A stretch of DNA of 64,000 nt from Caballeronia sp. dw_276. GTDB taxonomy: Bacteria; Pseudomonadota; Gammaproteobacteria; Burkholderiales; Burkholderiaceae. The notes under the pieces were generated by a model that saw only the letters and a list, made by a program, of their open reading frames with translations, was not told the DNA's origin and did not search any database. The first letter of the stretch is position 1. Every line of letters begins with the position of its first letter. Positions 10,342-20,460 of this stretch are shown here, piece by piece. Position numbers and translations under genes: made by a program. The stretch spans positions 496,001-560,000 of the forward strand of contig NZ_JAAVUV010000003.1 of NCBI RefSeq assembly GCF_018449635.1. The letters are read 5' to 3'.

Positions 10342-11022
10342 TTAGCCGTTGATCACGTCGGCGCCTTTTGGCACCACGAACTTGAACTGATTGCTCTTCA
10401 GCGGCGGATTTTTCTCGATATTCGAGAACGTGAGCAAGGTCACATTACCGAACACATCGTGCAATTCCATTGCTTCCAGATTGCCGTTCCTGAAGCCGAT
10501 GCCAACTTGCTGGAACTGCGTGTCCTGCGCTTTCGGCGTCAATTCCAGCCAGTCGATGCCGTCCTTCACGCCCGCGTCGCGCAAGGTGAAATTCTTGTCG
10601 AGATCATTACTGCCGAAGAGGATCGCCGCGGGGCTCGCGCCGAGCGCATTGCCCAACTCGCGCACGGTAACCTGGTTCAAGTCCTTGTCGTAGACATAGA
10701 GCTTGTCGCCGTCAGCCTGGAGCACTTGCGCGTAGGGCTTTTCGTACGACCAGATAAACTTGCCGGGCCGCGCGAACGTGAATGTGCCGCTCGCCGTGCC
10801 CGAGGTTTTCGGCGCGGCGCTCTGGGTGGCCGTGGCCGATGCCGCCTTGCTCGGCGCTTTCACCTCACGCTGGACAAACGTGCCGTGCGCCGCATGAACC
10901 TGCGCAACGAACGCCTTCAATTGTTCCGTGCCGCTTGCAAACGCCTGCGATGCCAGCAGCATGGAAGCACCCAAAACTCCTGCCTGAACAACCCGATGAA
11001 TCGACTTCAACACTGACTGCAT
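10342..11022 (-). CDS. lolA: outer-membrane lipoprotein carrier protein LolA
   Basis: LolA is the periplasmic chaperone that shuttles lipoproteins from LolCDE to LolB. The 226-aa protein has a signal peptide ending at about residue 29 ([10 protein letters not shown]). The LolA fold follows, with [41 protein letters not shown] and the C-terminal [16 protein letters not shown]. An Ala/Ser/Thr-rich insertion at about residues 55-80 separates the first strands and looks disordered. It lies 44 bp downstream of ftsK, as in E. coli. lolA and ftsK probably form one transcription unit. Confidence 0.95.
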   Translation of the reverse strand: MQSVLKSIHRVVQAGVLGASMLLASQAFASGTEQLKAFVAQVHAAHGTFVQREVKAPSKAASATATQSAAPKTSGTASGTFTFARPGKFIWSYEKPYAQVLQADGDKLYVYDKDLNQVTVRELGNALGASPAAILFGSNDLDKNFTLRDAGVKDGIDWLELTPKAQDTQFQQVGIGFRNGNLEAMELHDVFGNVTLLTFSNIEKNPPLKSNQFKFVVPKGADVING

Positions 11023-11066
11023 ATAAATAAAACCTCCAGAAACCTGTTCCGCCTATTCCGCTGCAT

Positions 11067-13373
11067 TTATTCCGCTTCGCGCGCCGGCGTGAGAATTTCG
11101 CGATTGCCGTTCGAAGACATGCTTGACACCAGTCCCGAATTTTCCATTTGCTCGAGCAACCGCGCTGCACGGTTATAACCGATCCGCAAGTGCCGCTGCA
11201 CAAGCGAGATGGACGCGCGCTTGTTCTTGATTACGATCTCGACGGCTTGATCATAAAGCGGGTCGGCTTCGCCATCCCCGCCGCCAGCCCCGCCCGGCGC
11301 GCCTTCTTCGCCGTCGCCGACCACGCCGCCTTCAAGAATCCCTTCGATGTAATTCGGCTCGCCCTGCTCCTTCAGCTTGTTCACCACGCGATGCACTTCT
11401 TCATCCGATACAAACGCGCCATGCACGCGCACCGGCAAACCCGAACCGGGCGGCAGATAAAGCATGTCGCCCATGCCCAGCAAGGACTCGGCGCCTTGCT
11501 GATCGAGAATGGTCCGCGAATCGATCTTCGATGAAACCTGGAACGCCATCCGTGTCGGCACGTTCGCCTTGATCAAGCCCGTGATTACATCCACCGACGG
11601 CCGCTGCGTCGCGAGAATCAGGTGAATGCCGGCCGCGCGCGCCTTCTGTGCGATCCGCGCAATCAACTCCTCGACCTTCTTGCCGACCACCATCATCAGG
11701 TCGGCCAGTTCGTCGATCACGACCACGATGGTCGGCAGGCGATTCAGCGGTTCCGGCTCGTCCGGCGTCAGGCTGAACGGGTTAGGAATCTTCTCGTCGC
11801 GTTTCGCCGCTTCGTCGATCTTGTTGTTGAAGCCCGCGAGGTTTCGCACGCCCATCTTGCTCATCAACTTGTAGCGGCGTTCCATTTCGGCCACGGCCCA
11901 GTTGAGCGCGTGTCCGGCTTGCCGCATGTCGGTCACGACCGGGCAGAGCAAATGCGGAATGCCTTCGTAGACGCTCATTTCGAGCATCTTCGGATCGATG
12001 AGAATCATGCGCACTTCGTCGGCGGTGGCCTTGTACAACAGCGACAGGATCATCGCGTTGATACCCACCGATTTGCCCGAACCCGTCGTGCCAGCCACCA
12101 GCAAGTGCGGCATCTTCGCGAGATCCGCGCACACCGGCTTCCCGCCGATATCCTTGCCGAGACCCATGGTCAATGGCGAAGCGGCATCGGCATAAACTTG
12201 CGAACCGAGGATCTCCGACAAGCGCACGGTCTGGCGGCGCTGATTCGGCAATTCCAGCGCCATGAAATTCTTGCCCGGAATGGTCTCGACCACGCGAATG
12301 GAAACGAGCGAAAGCGAACGCGCCAGATCCTTCGCCAAGCCGACGATCTGCGAACCTTTGACGCCCGTGGCCGGCTCGATTTCGTAACGCGTCACGACCG
12401 GTCCCGGATAAGCCGCGACCACGGCCACTTCCACGCCGAAGTCCTTCAGCTTCTTCTCGATCAGCCGGGACGTGTATTCGAGCGTGTCGGCGGAAATGGT
12501 TTCCTTCACTTCCGGCGCGGCGTCCAGCAAGGCCAGCGGCGGCAGCGTGGAATCGCCGGGAAGATCGGTGAAAAGCGGTACCTGCTTTTCCTTCTCGACC
12601 CGCGCCGATTTCGCCGTTGCAACCGGCGGCACGATCATCACCGGTTCCTGCTCTTCGATCTTGACCCGGCCGCGCACCACCTTGCCTTCCCGCTTCTCCG
12701 CCGCCACTTCGCCGAGCTTTCGGTCCCGTCCCGCTTCGCGGCGTAGTCTTGCGCCGGTGATGGTGGCCATGATGCCGTCGCCGGTTTTTTCGCAGACGGA
12801 AAGCCAGGAAAAATTGAAGTACAGCGACAAGCCAATCGCGAGCGCGATCAACAAAATGAGCGTGGCGCCGGTAAAGCCGAACGCGTGGGAAACGGCATGG
12901 GCCACAGCCTCGCCGACCACGCCGCCCGGCGCGCGCGGCACCTGAACCTTGAGCGACCACATGCGCAGCGCTTCGATGCCGTCGCTCGCCAGCAGCACGA
13001 GCACGAACGCGAACGCCTCGGCGAGCCACGTGCGGTCTTTCGCCGGTTGCTCGCCGGCCGCTTCCTGATTCGTGATCCGCCGATAATTCGCGATAATGCG
13101 CCGCGCGAGCAGCACGACCCACCAGTACGCGGAAAGGCCGAAGAGCAGCAGCAGGATGTCCGCGGTCCAGGCGCCTACGCGCCCCGCCCAGTTGGCGATC
13201 TGGTCGACCTGAGCGGCGTGGGTCCAGCTTGGATCGTGGCGGCTGTAGCTTACGAGCGCCATGAGCAGGAATACGCCGAGCGCGACCTGCAGGATCCATC
13301 GAATCTCGGTAAAAAGTCGCGACATGCGGTGAGGCAATGCCTGCGCACTTGCAGAATAGGTAGCTTTTGCCAT
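11067..13373 (-). CDS. ftsK: DNA translocase FtsK
   Basis: FtsK couples chromosome segregation to division. Its membrane domain joins the divisome, and its hexameric motor pumps DNA towards dif and activates XerCD. About four N-terminal transmembrane segments lie within residues 20-190. A short charged linker (about 200-280) follows, then the motor with Walker A ([12 protein letters not shown]) and Walker B ([11 protein letters not shown]). The C-terminal winged-helix gamma domain reads KOPS ([20 protein letters not shown]). The ATG at 13373 gives 768 aa; the open frame to 13409 adds 12 residues. lolA follows downstream and trxB is divergent upstream. Confidence 0.97.
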   Translation of the reverse strand: MAKATYSASAQALPHRMSRLFTEIRWILQVALGVFLLMALVSYSRHDPSWTHAAQVDQIANWAGRVGAWTADILLLLFGLSAYWWVVLLARRIIANYRRITNQEAAGEQPAKDRTWLAEAFAFVLVLLASDGIEALRMWSLKVQVPRAPGGVVGEAVAHAVSHAFGFTGATLILLIALAIGLSLYFNFSWLSVCEKTGDGIMATITGARLRREAGRDRKLGEVAAEKREGKVVRGRVKIEEQEPVMIVPPVATAKSARVEKEKQVPLFTDLPGDSTLPPLALLDAAPEVKETISADTLEYTSRLIEKKLKDFGVEVAVVAAYPGPVVTRYEIEPATGVKGSQIVGLAKDLARSLSLVSIRVVETIPGKNFMALELPNQRRQTVRLSEILGSQVYADAASPLTMGLGKDIGGKPVCADLAKMPHLLVAGTTGSGKSVGINAMILSLLYKATADEVRMILIDPKMLEMSVYEGIPHLLCPVVTDMRQAGHALNWAVAEMERRYKLMSKMGVRNLAGFNNKIDEAAKRDEKIPNPFSLTPDEPEPLNRLPTIVVVIDELADLMMVVGKKVEELIARIAQKARAAGIHLILATQRPSVDVITGLIKANVPTRMAFQVSSKIDSRTILDQQGAESLLGMGDMLYLPPGSGLPVRVHGAFVSDEEVHRVVNKLKEQGEPNYIEGILEGGVVGDGEEGAPGGAGGGDGEADPLYDQAVEIVIKNKRASISLVQRHLRIGYNRAARLLEQMENSGLVSSMSSNGNREILTPAREAE

Positions 13374-14721
<1,348 letters not shown>

Positions 14722-14765
14722 TCCGCCGAAACGTTGCACTGAAGCAAGAAGCTTCGGAAACGATC

Positions 14766-14804
14766 AAACGCCGGTGCGATCTTAAGGATCAGCCGGCGTT
14801 TTTG
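14766..14804 (+). terminator. Rho-independent terminator of trxB
   Basis: Arms AAACGCCGG (14766-14774) and CCGGCGTTT (14793-14801) form a stem that continues imperfectly through GATC pairs to a short loop. It is followed by T residues, about 45 bp after the trxB stop. Confidence 0.85.
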
Positions 14805-14932
14805 TTTCGGGTGCGGCAAATATCGCCTGGGTGAGCTTTGGGCGCGTCCATTTCGCCGGCTCCCATGTTAAAAAGAGGCACCGGAAGCGGCCGATCCGCG
14901 TTGCGCCGCCGCGCGTTTTCTTCTGCCCAGCA

Positions 14933-15760
14933 ATGCCCAAGAACCTGCCCCATCCGAATGAACCCCGGCCCAGACGCCCGCGCGACACGGCGCCGGGCGT
15001 AGCCGTGGCATCGTTGAAAGCCCCGCCGACGCCGGAAGAACTGGCGGCGGCGCTTAAACGCGAGGGGCTCGCCGGACTTGCCGCGCTGCGCGAATCGCTC
15101 CAGGAGCAAGCCGTTCTGCACCGGGCCCAGCGCGCCGCCGCTATCGTGGCCGAACGCGAAGCACTCGCCGATGCCGACGTGTTCCGCCGCGCCATCGGCG
15201 AAGTCGAGCCGCTGAACGTCGCGGAGCGGGTACCGTTGCCGCGCGTGCCGCCCTCGCCTTTGCCCCTCCAGACGCGCCTTGACGAAGAAGCCGTGTTGCA
15301 CGAGGCGCTCTCCGACGATTACGACCCCGAAAGCCTGCTCGATACCGACGACAGCCTCTCGTATTGCCGCCATGGCGTACGCGAAGAAGTGGTGAGGAAA
15401 CTCCGGCGCGGCGCGTGGATCGTGCAAGCGCAGCTCGATCTGCACGGCATGCGGCGCGAGGAGGCACGCGAGGCGTTATCGGAATTCATCAGGGAATCGG
15501 TAAAACGCGGCCTGCGATGTCTGCGCGTGATTCACGGCAAAGGCCTCGGATCGATTGGCCGCGAGCCCGTGCTGAAGGGCAAGGTCCGCGCGTGGCTCGT
15601 GCAGAAAGAGGAAGTGATCGCATTCTGTCAGGCGCGTGCGCACGATGGCGGCGCTGGCGCCGTGCTTGTGCTGCTCCAGCCGGCCAGCACTTCGCACAAC
15701 CACGGACATCCGCAAGATCGTGATATCCGTAGCCACCGCGAACAGCGAAAGAGGCCTTGA
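14933..15760 (+). CDS. Smr-domain protein
   Basis: This 275-aa protein has a charged N-terminal half (Pro/Arg-rich at residues 5-25, then helical and Ala/Glu-rich) and a C-terminal Smr (small MutS-related) domain. The domain carries the LDLHGMRREEA motif, the IHGKGLGS motif and the C-terminal AGAVLVLL strand. Smr domains cut or bind nucleic acids. Stand-alone bacterial ones are linked to mRNA or branched-DNA processing, but the target here is unknown. The ATG at 14933 is chosen over an upstream frame from 14831. The stop lies 2 nt before the GTG of the next gene, suggesting coupling. Confidence 0.85.
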   Translation: MPKNLPHPNEPRPRRPRDTAPGVAVASLKAPPTPEELAAALKREGLAGLAALRESLQEQAVLHRAQRAAAIVAEREALADADVFRRAIGEVEPLNVAERVPLPRVPPSPLPLQTRLDEEAVLHEALSDDYDPESLLDTDDSLSYCRHGVREEVVRKLRRGAWIVQAQLDLHGMRREEAREALSEFIRESVKRGLRCLRVIHGKGLGSIGREPVLKGKVRAWLVQKEEVIAFCQARAHDGGAGAVLVLLQPASTSHNHGHPQDRDIRSHREQRKRP

Positions 15761-15762
15761 CG

Positions 15763-16383
15763 GTGCATCCCAGGCTTACTTTGGCGATCTCCATCATGGA
15801 GGGGCTCGCGATTTTCGCTTACGCAATATCAGGTCTCATTGAAGCCAGAAAGCGCCGGCTGGATGCCGTCGGCGCCTTTCTGGTGGCGCTTGCAACGGCA
15901 TTCGGCGGCGGCACCGTGCGCGATGTCCTGCTTTCGCGCCGGCCGTTTTACTGGGTCGAGCACCAGGATTATGTGATCGTGATCTTCGCGTTGGCGCTCA
16001 CGGCGCCAATATTCCTGCGCCTCACGACCCGCCTGTTCGACCAGCGCGCCCTGCTTGTCGCTGATGCCATCGGCCTCGGTCTGTTCAGCATTTCGGGCAC
16101 GTCGATCGCGCTCGATGCGCAAATGCCCGCGTTCACCGCCGCCTTGATGGGCGTGGTGACGGGCGTTTTTGGCGGCATCATCCGGGACGTGCTGTGCAAC
16201 GAGGTGCCGCTGATCCTGCGCGACTCGCGGCCCTACGCGGTGTGTGCGTTCGCGGGTTGCTGGCTGTACCTCGGACTTGACGCAATAGGCGTTCTGGGCG
16301 TCTACAACGTCCTGCTGTCCACGGCATTCATTCTTGTCGCGAGGCTGGTGACGCTGAAACTGGACGTGCGGTTGCCCCATTGA
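15763..16383 (+). CDS. TRIC-family (UPF0126/YadS) membrane protein
   Basis: This 206-aa integral membrane protein has about seven hydrophobic segments and two related halves. Each half carries the conserved glycine-rich turn: AFGGGTVRDVLL in the first and VFGGIIRDVLC in the second. This duplicated motif defines the TRIC/YadS family, whose relatives are trimeric cation channels. Some members have been linked to glycine transport, so the substrate is uncertain. GTG at 15763 is preferred because AGAGG lies about 8 nt upstream. A TTG at 15757 and an ATG at 15796 are alternatives. It is coupled to the Smr gene. Confidence 0.85.
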   Translation: MHPRLTLAISIMEGLAIFAYAISGLIEARKRRLDAVGAFLVALATAFGGGTVRDVLLSRRPFYWVEHQDYVIVIFALALTAPIFLRLTTRLFDQRALLVADAIGLGLFSISGTSIALDAQMPAFTAALMGVVTGVFGGIIRDVLCNEVPLILRDSRPYAVCAFAGCWLYLGLDAIGVLGVYNVLLSTAFILVARLVTLKLDVRLPH

Positions 16384-16567
16384 TGTCTTCGCCCGGGCGC
16401 TTTTCCTCGGCCGAATGGCCAACGCTTGTCGCCACAACTTTCCGGCGCCTGTCGATTTGCTACAATCCGAGTTCGATTTTCGGCTTATTTACGGCATCGC
16501 GTTGTGTCGCGGCGCTCGTCAATAGGTCAACTCCACCCTCAACGGTCGATCGACCCGCAGACTGAAC

Positions 16568-17221
16568 ATGAACATCGAGCAAGCGCGTTTCAACATGATC
16601 GAACAGCAGATCCGTCCCTGGGATGTGCTGGACCAGGACGTCCTGAACCTGCTGTCGATCGTCAAGCGTGAAAATTTCGTCCCCGCCGCGTACCGGAACA
16701 TCGCGTTCGCGGATCTCGAGATTCCGCTGCCGGCCGGCCAGCACATGCTGTTTCCACGCGTCGAAGCGCGTGTGTTGCAGGAACTGGCCGTGAAAAAGCA
16801 CGAGATCGTGCTGGAAATCGGTGCGGGCACGGGCTACATGGCAGCGCTGCTCGGCGCACGCGGCCGCTCCGTGACGACCGTTGAAATCGAACCGGAACTT
16901 GCCAAGCTGGCCGAAGAGAATCTGGCCGCCAATGGTGTGTCGAACGCGCAAGTCGCACTCGGCGACGGCGCGCGAGGCTGGAACCAGGGCGAAACCTTCG
17001 ACATCATTTGTGTCTCGGGCGGCTTGCCGGTCATGCCGCAGGAGTTCCTCGACCAGTTGAAGATCGGCGGCCGGCTGGCGGCGTTCGTTGGCAGCGCGCC
17101 AGTCATGAAAGCGCAGATCATCACGCGCGTGGACGAAAAGCAATTCCGCGTCGCAGATATTTTCGAAACGCTGATCGGGCCGCTCAAGAACGCCGTACAG
17201 CCGTCACGTTTCAAGTTTTAA
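16568..17221 (+). CDS. pcm: protein-L-isoaspartate O-methyltransferase family protein
   Basis: This 217-aa class I SAM-dependent methyltransferase has the PIMT layout. An N-terminal helical part (RFNMIEQQIRPWDVLD) precedes the motif I loop LEIGAGTGYMAALLGA at about residues 81-96. An acidic strand end (TTVEIEPELA) and the C-terminal IGPLKNAVQPSRFKF follow. PIMTs repair isoaspartyl residues in aged proteins. This subgroup sits beside a rhodanese and tolC in related genomes, so its substrate could differ. A -10-like TACAAT at 16461 lies in the 184-bp gap upstream. Confidence 0.85.
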   Translation: MNIEQARFNMIEQQIRPWDVLDQDVLNLLSIVKRENFVPAAYRNIAFADLEIPLPAGQHMLFPRVEARVLQELAVKKHEIVLEIGAGTGYMAALLGARGRSVTTVEIEPELAKLAEENLAANGVSNAQVALGDGARGWNQGETFDIICVSGGLPVMPQEFLDQLKIGGRLAAFVGSAPVMKAQIITRVDEKQFRVADIFETLIGPLKNAVQPSRFKF

Positions 17222-17349
17222 GTTTTCCCGGAAATTCGGGCTCGTGCGGGTTGAACCGCGCGGGCCCGATTCTTCCAACTGGCAAACTCAGACAGCACAT
17301 CGGCCAAGCAAATCCGCTTGCCCATGCTTGCCGCTTCCACCGGAATCCC

Positions 17350-17673
17350 ATGCAAAATCTGTCCGCACCCGAACTGGCCGAATGGCTCGCCGATTCATCG
17401 CGCCCCGCCCCTGTCCTGCTCGACGTCCGCGAACCGTGGGAACTTGAAACGGCCAAGATGGCCAACATTGTCGCGATTCCCATGCGCGACATCCCTGCCC
17501 GCAGCGAAGAACTGGACGACGAAGCGCAAATTGTCTGCATCTGCCACCACGGCGCCCGCAGCGCGCAAGTCGGCATGTTCCTGGAGTCGCGTGGCTTCAC
17601 GCAAGTTTTCAATCTGTTTGGCGGCATTGACGCCTGGTCGAAGCAGGTCGATCCGGCAATCCCCACGTATTGA
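17350..17673 (+). CDS. single-domain rhodanese-like sulfurtransferase
   Basis: This 107-aa protein is one rhodanese domain: VLLDVREPWE at residues 22-31, then the active-site loop CHHGARSA with the persulphide-carrying Cys65, then FNLFGGIDAW. It is likely cytosolic, moving sulphur or sensing thiols. The ATG at 17350 starts the domain cleanly; a longer frame overlapping the upstream methyltransferase gene is not plausible. It lies between the PIMT-like gene and tolC, 33 bp before the latter, so it may be cotranscribed. Confidence 0.93.
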   Translation: MQNLSAPELAEWLADSSRPAPVLLDVREPWELETAKMANIVAIPMRDIPARSEELDDEAQIVCICHHGARSAQVGMFLESRGFTQVFNLFGGIDAWSKQVDPAIPTY

Positions 17674-17706
17674 TTCGCAGGCCTTTTTAGTCATCACGGA
17701 ATTTCC

Positions 17707-19209
17707 ATGCGCCCGATGTTTGCGCTGGCGCTGTCCAGCATCAGCGCCGGGTTAGCGTGCTCACCGGCCATGGCCGTGGGCCTCGATCAACTCTACGACG
17801 AAGCGCTCAATACTGACGCGCAGCTCCAGAGCGCGCGCGCCAGCCTGAGCGCCGACAGCGAACAATTGCCGCAAGCACGCGCGAAATTATTGCCGCAATT
17901 GTCGGCATCGGTGTCCGCCAATGAACAGCGCACGGAGTTTGGCGGGGGGTTGCCGGCATCGAATGGAAACAGTAACGGCTTTGTTGTTTCGCTGACTCAA
18001 CCGCTCATCAACGTCGCGAACTGGCAAGGCTACCAGCAAGGCCAGATCGCGCTGACAACGGCTCAAGCGCAGTTCGCCGCCGCCCGTCAGGACCTGATAG
18101 TCCGGCTCGGGCAGGCTTATTTCGACGCGCTATCGGCTCAGGACAGTCTCGCGATTGTGCGCTCGCAAAAGGCATCGATTGCCGAGCAACTCGAATCAGC
18201 GAAACATTCCTTCGACGCCGGCAGCGCCACGATCACCGATACCAACGAAGCCCAGGCCAAATACGATCAGGCGGTCTCGCAGGAAATCGCGGCGCAGAAC
18301 GATCTCGAGGTGAAACTGGCGTCGCTGGAACAGATCGTCGGGCATCCGGTGACGCGCGTGGATGGCCTCGCTCGCGGCGTGACACTCCCGCCGCCCGTTC
18401 CCGCCGACATGCAGCAATGGGTCGACATGGCCCGCGACGCGAACTACGACGTCGTGCTCAAGCAACTGGCGACGGCGAACTCGCAGCGCGAGACATTGAA
18501 GGCGAAGGCGGGTCACTATCCTTCGCTCGATCTCGTCGCAAGTTATTCAAAAAGCAGCCTGGGCGCGGCTGGCGCGGGCAACTTCGGCGGAAATTTTGGC
18601 GGTGGGTTTGGCAGCGGCGCAGGGTCGATCGGCCCGGGCATCCCGGCAGCGGCGGCCGAACTCGGCAACTTCGGCGCGTATTACACCAACGCGACGGTCG
18701 GCGTTCAGCTCACCATTCCGTTGTACGAAGGCGGCGCAACGCAAAGCCGCGTGCGGCAAACGCTCGCGCTCGAAGACAAGGCGGCGTCGGACCTCGACAG
18801 CGCGCGGCGATCGGCGGCGCTATCGGCGCGACAGGCGTTTCTGGGGGTATCGAGCGGACTTGCGCAGGTTCGAGCACTCGAAACCGCCGAGCGGTCGGCG
18901 CGGACATCGCTTGAATCCAACTTGCTGGGTTATCAGGTCGGCGTGCGGATCAATATCGACGTGCTCAACGCGCAGGATCAGCTTTTCTCGGCGCGGCGCG
19001 ACTTGGCGAAGGCGCGTTACGACACGCTGATCAACTCGCTGAAGCTCAAGGCGTCCACTGCGAGTCTCACCGACAGCGACGTGCTGTCGCTGAACTCCCT
19101 GCTTTCTCCCACCGACGACACGGCGCTCACCGCCCTGCCCGTCGTTCCGAGCGTGCCGCATCCGCGCACGGGAAATCCGGCATCCGGCCGGCGTTCCCTG
19201 CCTCAATAA
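17707..19209 (+). CDS. tolC: TolC-family outer-membrane efflux protein
   Basis: TolC trimers form the outer-membrane channel for efflux pumps and type I secretion. The 500-aa precursor has a signal peptide (cleavage near SPAMAVG, about residue 24). Two tandem outer-membrane-factor repeats follow, with long coiled-coil helices (LYDEALNTDAQLQSARASLS; QTLALEDKAASDLDSARRSA). An unusual Gly/Asn/Phe-rich segment at about residues 285-310 sits where the second repeat's extracellular loop is expected. No pump genes are adjacent. It is followed by a strong terminator facing hemY. Confidence 0.93.
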   Translation: MRPMFALALSSISAGLACSPAMAVGLDQLYDEALNTDAQLQSARASLSADSEQLPQARAKLLPQLSASVSANEQRTEFGGGLPASNGNSNGFVVSLTQPLINVANWQGYQQGQIALTTAQAQFAAARQDLIVRLGQAYFDALSAQDSLAIVRSQKASIAEQLESAKHSFDAGSATITDTNEAQAKYDQAVSQEIAAQNDLEVKLASLEQIVGHPVTRVDGLARGVTLPPPVPADMQQWVDMARDANYDVVLKQLATANSQRETLKAKAGHYPSLDLVASYSKSSLGAAGAGNFGGNFGGGFGSGAGSIGPGIPAAAAELGNFGAYYTNATVGVQLTIPLYEGGATQSRVRQTLALEDKAASDLDSARRSAALSARQAFLGVSSGLAQVRALETAERSARTSLESNLLGYQVGVRINIDVLNAQDQLFSARRDLAKARYDTLINSLKLKASTASLTDSDVLSLNSLLSPTDDTALTALPVVPSVPHPRTGNPASGRRSLPQ

Positions 19210-19210
19210 A

Positions 19211-19247
19211 AAAACCGCGAGCCTTCGTACAGGAAGCTCGCGGTTTT
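19211..19247. terminator. bidirectional Rho-independent terminator
   Basis: Arms at 19211-19226 and 19233-19247 pair with a single bulged base and end in A-runs on the left and TTTT on the right. It lies between tolC (plus) and hemY (minus), which converge 54 bp apart. Confidence 0.85.
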
Positions 19248-19263
19248 CCAAAGCAGTAAAAAC

Positions 19264-20460
19264 TCAGACCACGTTCATCGCCAGCGCGCTCTCACGATAA
19301 TGCTGGCTCGCCTTGTCGCTATCGCCCAGTTGTTCGTGCAAACGCGCCAACGCGCGATGCGTGCGGATCTTAAGCGGTTCGTTATCGGCGAGTTTCAAGG
19401 CCGATTCCAGGAACGCCTGCGCCTTGCCCCATAACTGCTGATGCAGGCACAGACGGCCGAGGGTGAACAGCAAATCAGCGTCTTCCGTACGTTCCTTCTG
19501 CCATGCTTCCGCGCGCTGAATCAACGGCAGCGCGTCGCCCGGCGATGCGCAATCCGGATACCGGCGCAACAAACGCGCGTCCCAGTTGTGATTGAGCGCT
19601 TCCTCGACGATCTTGCGCGCGTCGTTGCGTCGATCCAGCGCGATCAGCAACTCGGCGGCAAGATCGGCCAGACGCGGCGATTGCCGTTCTACCGGCGATA
19701 GCGTCTGCCAGAATTCCAGCAACGCATCCGGATTGTGCCGGCGATCGCGCAGCAGATTTTCAGCCGCGACCTGACGCAAACGCACCGCAACCGCCGGATG
19801 CAGCGCCTCGCGTTTTTCGAGCGTCTTCACGAGCTTCAGCACTTCGCCCCAGTTCTTCAACTGCTGCTGAGCGCGCAACGCGATCTGCTGCGCGTGCAAC
19901 CGACGCCCGCCCTGCGCCTGCATTTCGGTCAACGCGATGAGCGCGCCGTCGGCATCGCGGCCATCGGCGCGCATGTCGGCGGTAGCCATCAGACGCGCGT
20001 CCTGCCAGTCGCTGTCCGTCACCTTCGCGAGCCATTCGTCGCGGCGCGCGTACTCATGCATCTCATGCGCCGCTTTTGCACCGATCAGGCCGGCCGCACC
20101 GGCGTTTTCATCGACGTTCAAGGAATCGCGCGCCGACTTTTCTGCCTTCGAAAAGCGCCCGGCGTACAAGTGGCCGATGGCATCGCGCAATGCCGCGTTC
20201 GCCTTCGCGAGCCGCGAGCGCGTCCGATACGCCGACACGCGCTGCGGCATTTTCCACACGCTGCGAATGGCGCGCAGCACCGCGTACAGCACGATGAACG
20301 ACACCACCAGCGCCACCACGAACAGGTTCAGCGACACGTCCACGCGATACGGCGGGATCACGAGCAGCACTTGGCCGCCGTCGAACACACCGACCAGCGC
20401 GAGCGCTGCGGCCGCCGCGAACAGGAGCACAAACCAGATGAGTCCACGCATCGTCATCAT
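19264..20460 (-). CDS. hemY: HemY-like TPR membrane protein of the haem operon
   Basis: This is the enterobacterial-type HemY protein, not protoporphyrinogen oxidase. The 398-aa protein has two N-terminal transmembrane segments (about residues 5-25 and 40-62). A HemY N-terminal region and TPR helices follow, for example DADLLFTLGRLCLHQQLWGKAQ and THRALARLHEQLGDSDKASQHY. Its exact role in tetrapyrrole metabolism is not settled. The start ATG at 20460 overlaps the hemDX stop (ATGA), so translation is probably coupled. It is the last gene of hemC-hemDX-hemY. Confidence 0.92.
   Translation of the reverse strand: MMTMRGLIWFVLLFAAAAALALVGVFDGGQVLLVIPPYRVDVSLNLFVVALVVSFIVLYAVLRAIRSVWKMPQRVSAYRTRSRLAKANAALRDAIGHLYAGRFSKAEKSARDSLNVDENAGAAGLIGAKAAHEMHEYARRDEWLAKVTDSDWQDARLMATADMRADGRDADGALIALTEMQAQGGRRLHAQQIALRAQQQLKNWGEVLKLVKTLEKREALHPAVAVRLRQVAAENLLRDRRHNPDALLEFWQTLSPVERQSPRLADLAAELLIALDRRNDARKIVEEALNHNWDARLLRRYPDCASPGDALPLIQRAEAWQKERTEDADLLFTLGRLCLHQQLWGKAQAFLESALKLADNEPLKIRTHRALARLHEQLGDSDKASQHYRESALAMNVV

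Noticed and set aside
19264..20460. HemY as protoporphyrinogen oxidase
   Set aside because: The protein has two membrane helices and TPR repeats and no FAD-binding motif. It is the enterobacterial-type HemY, which shares only the name.
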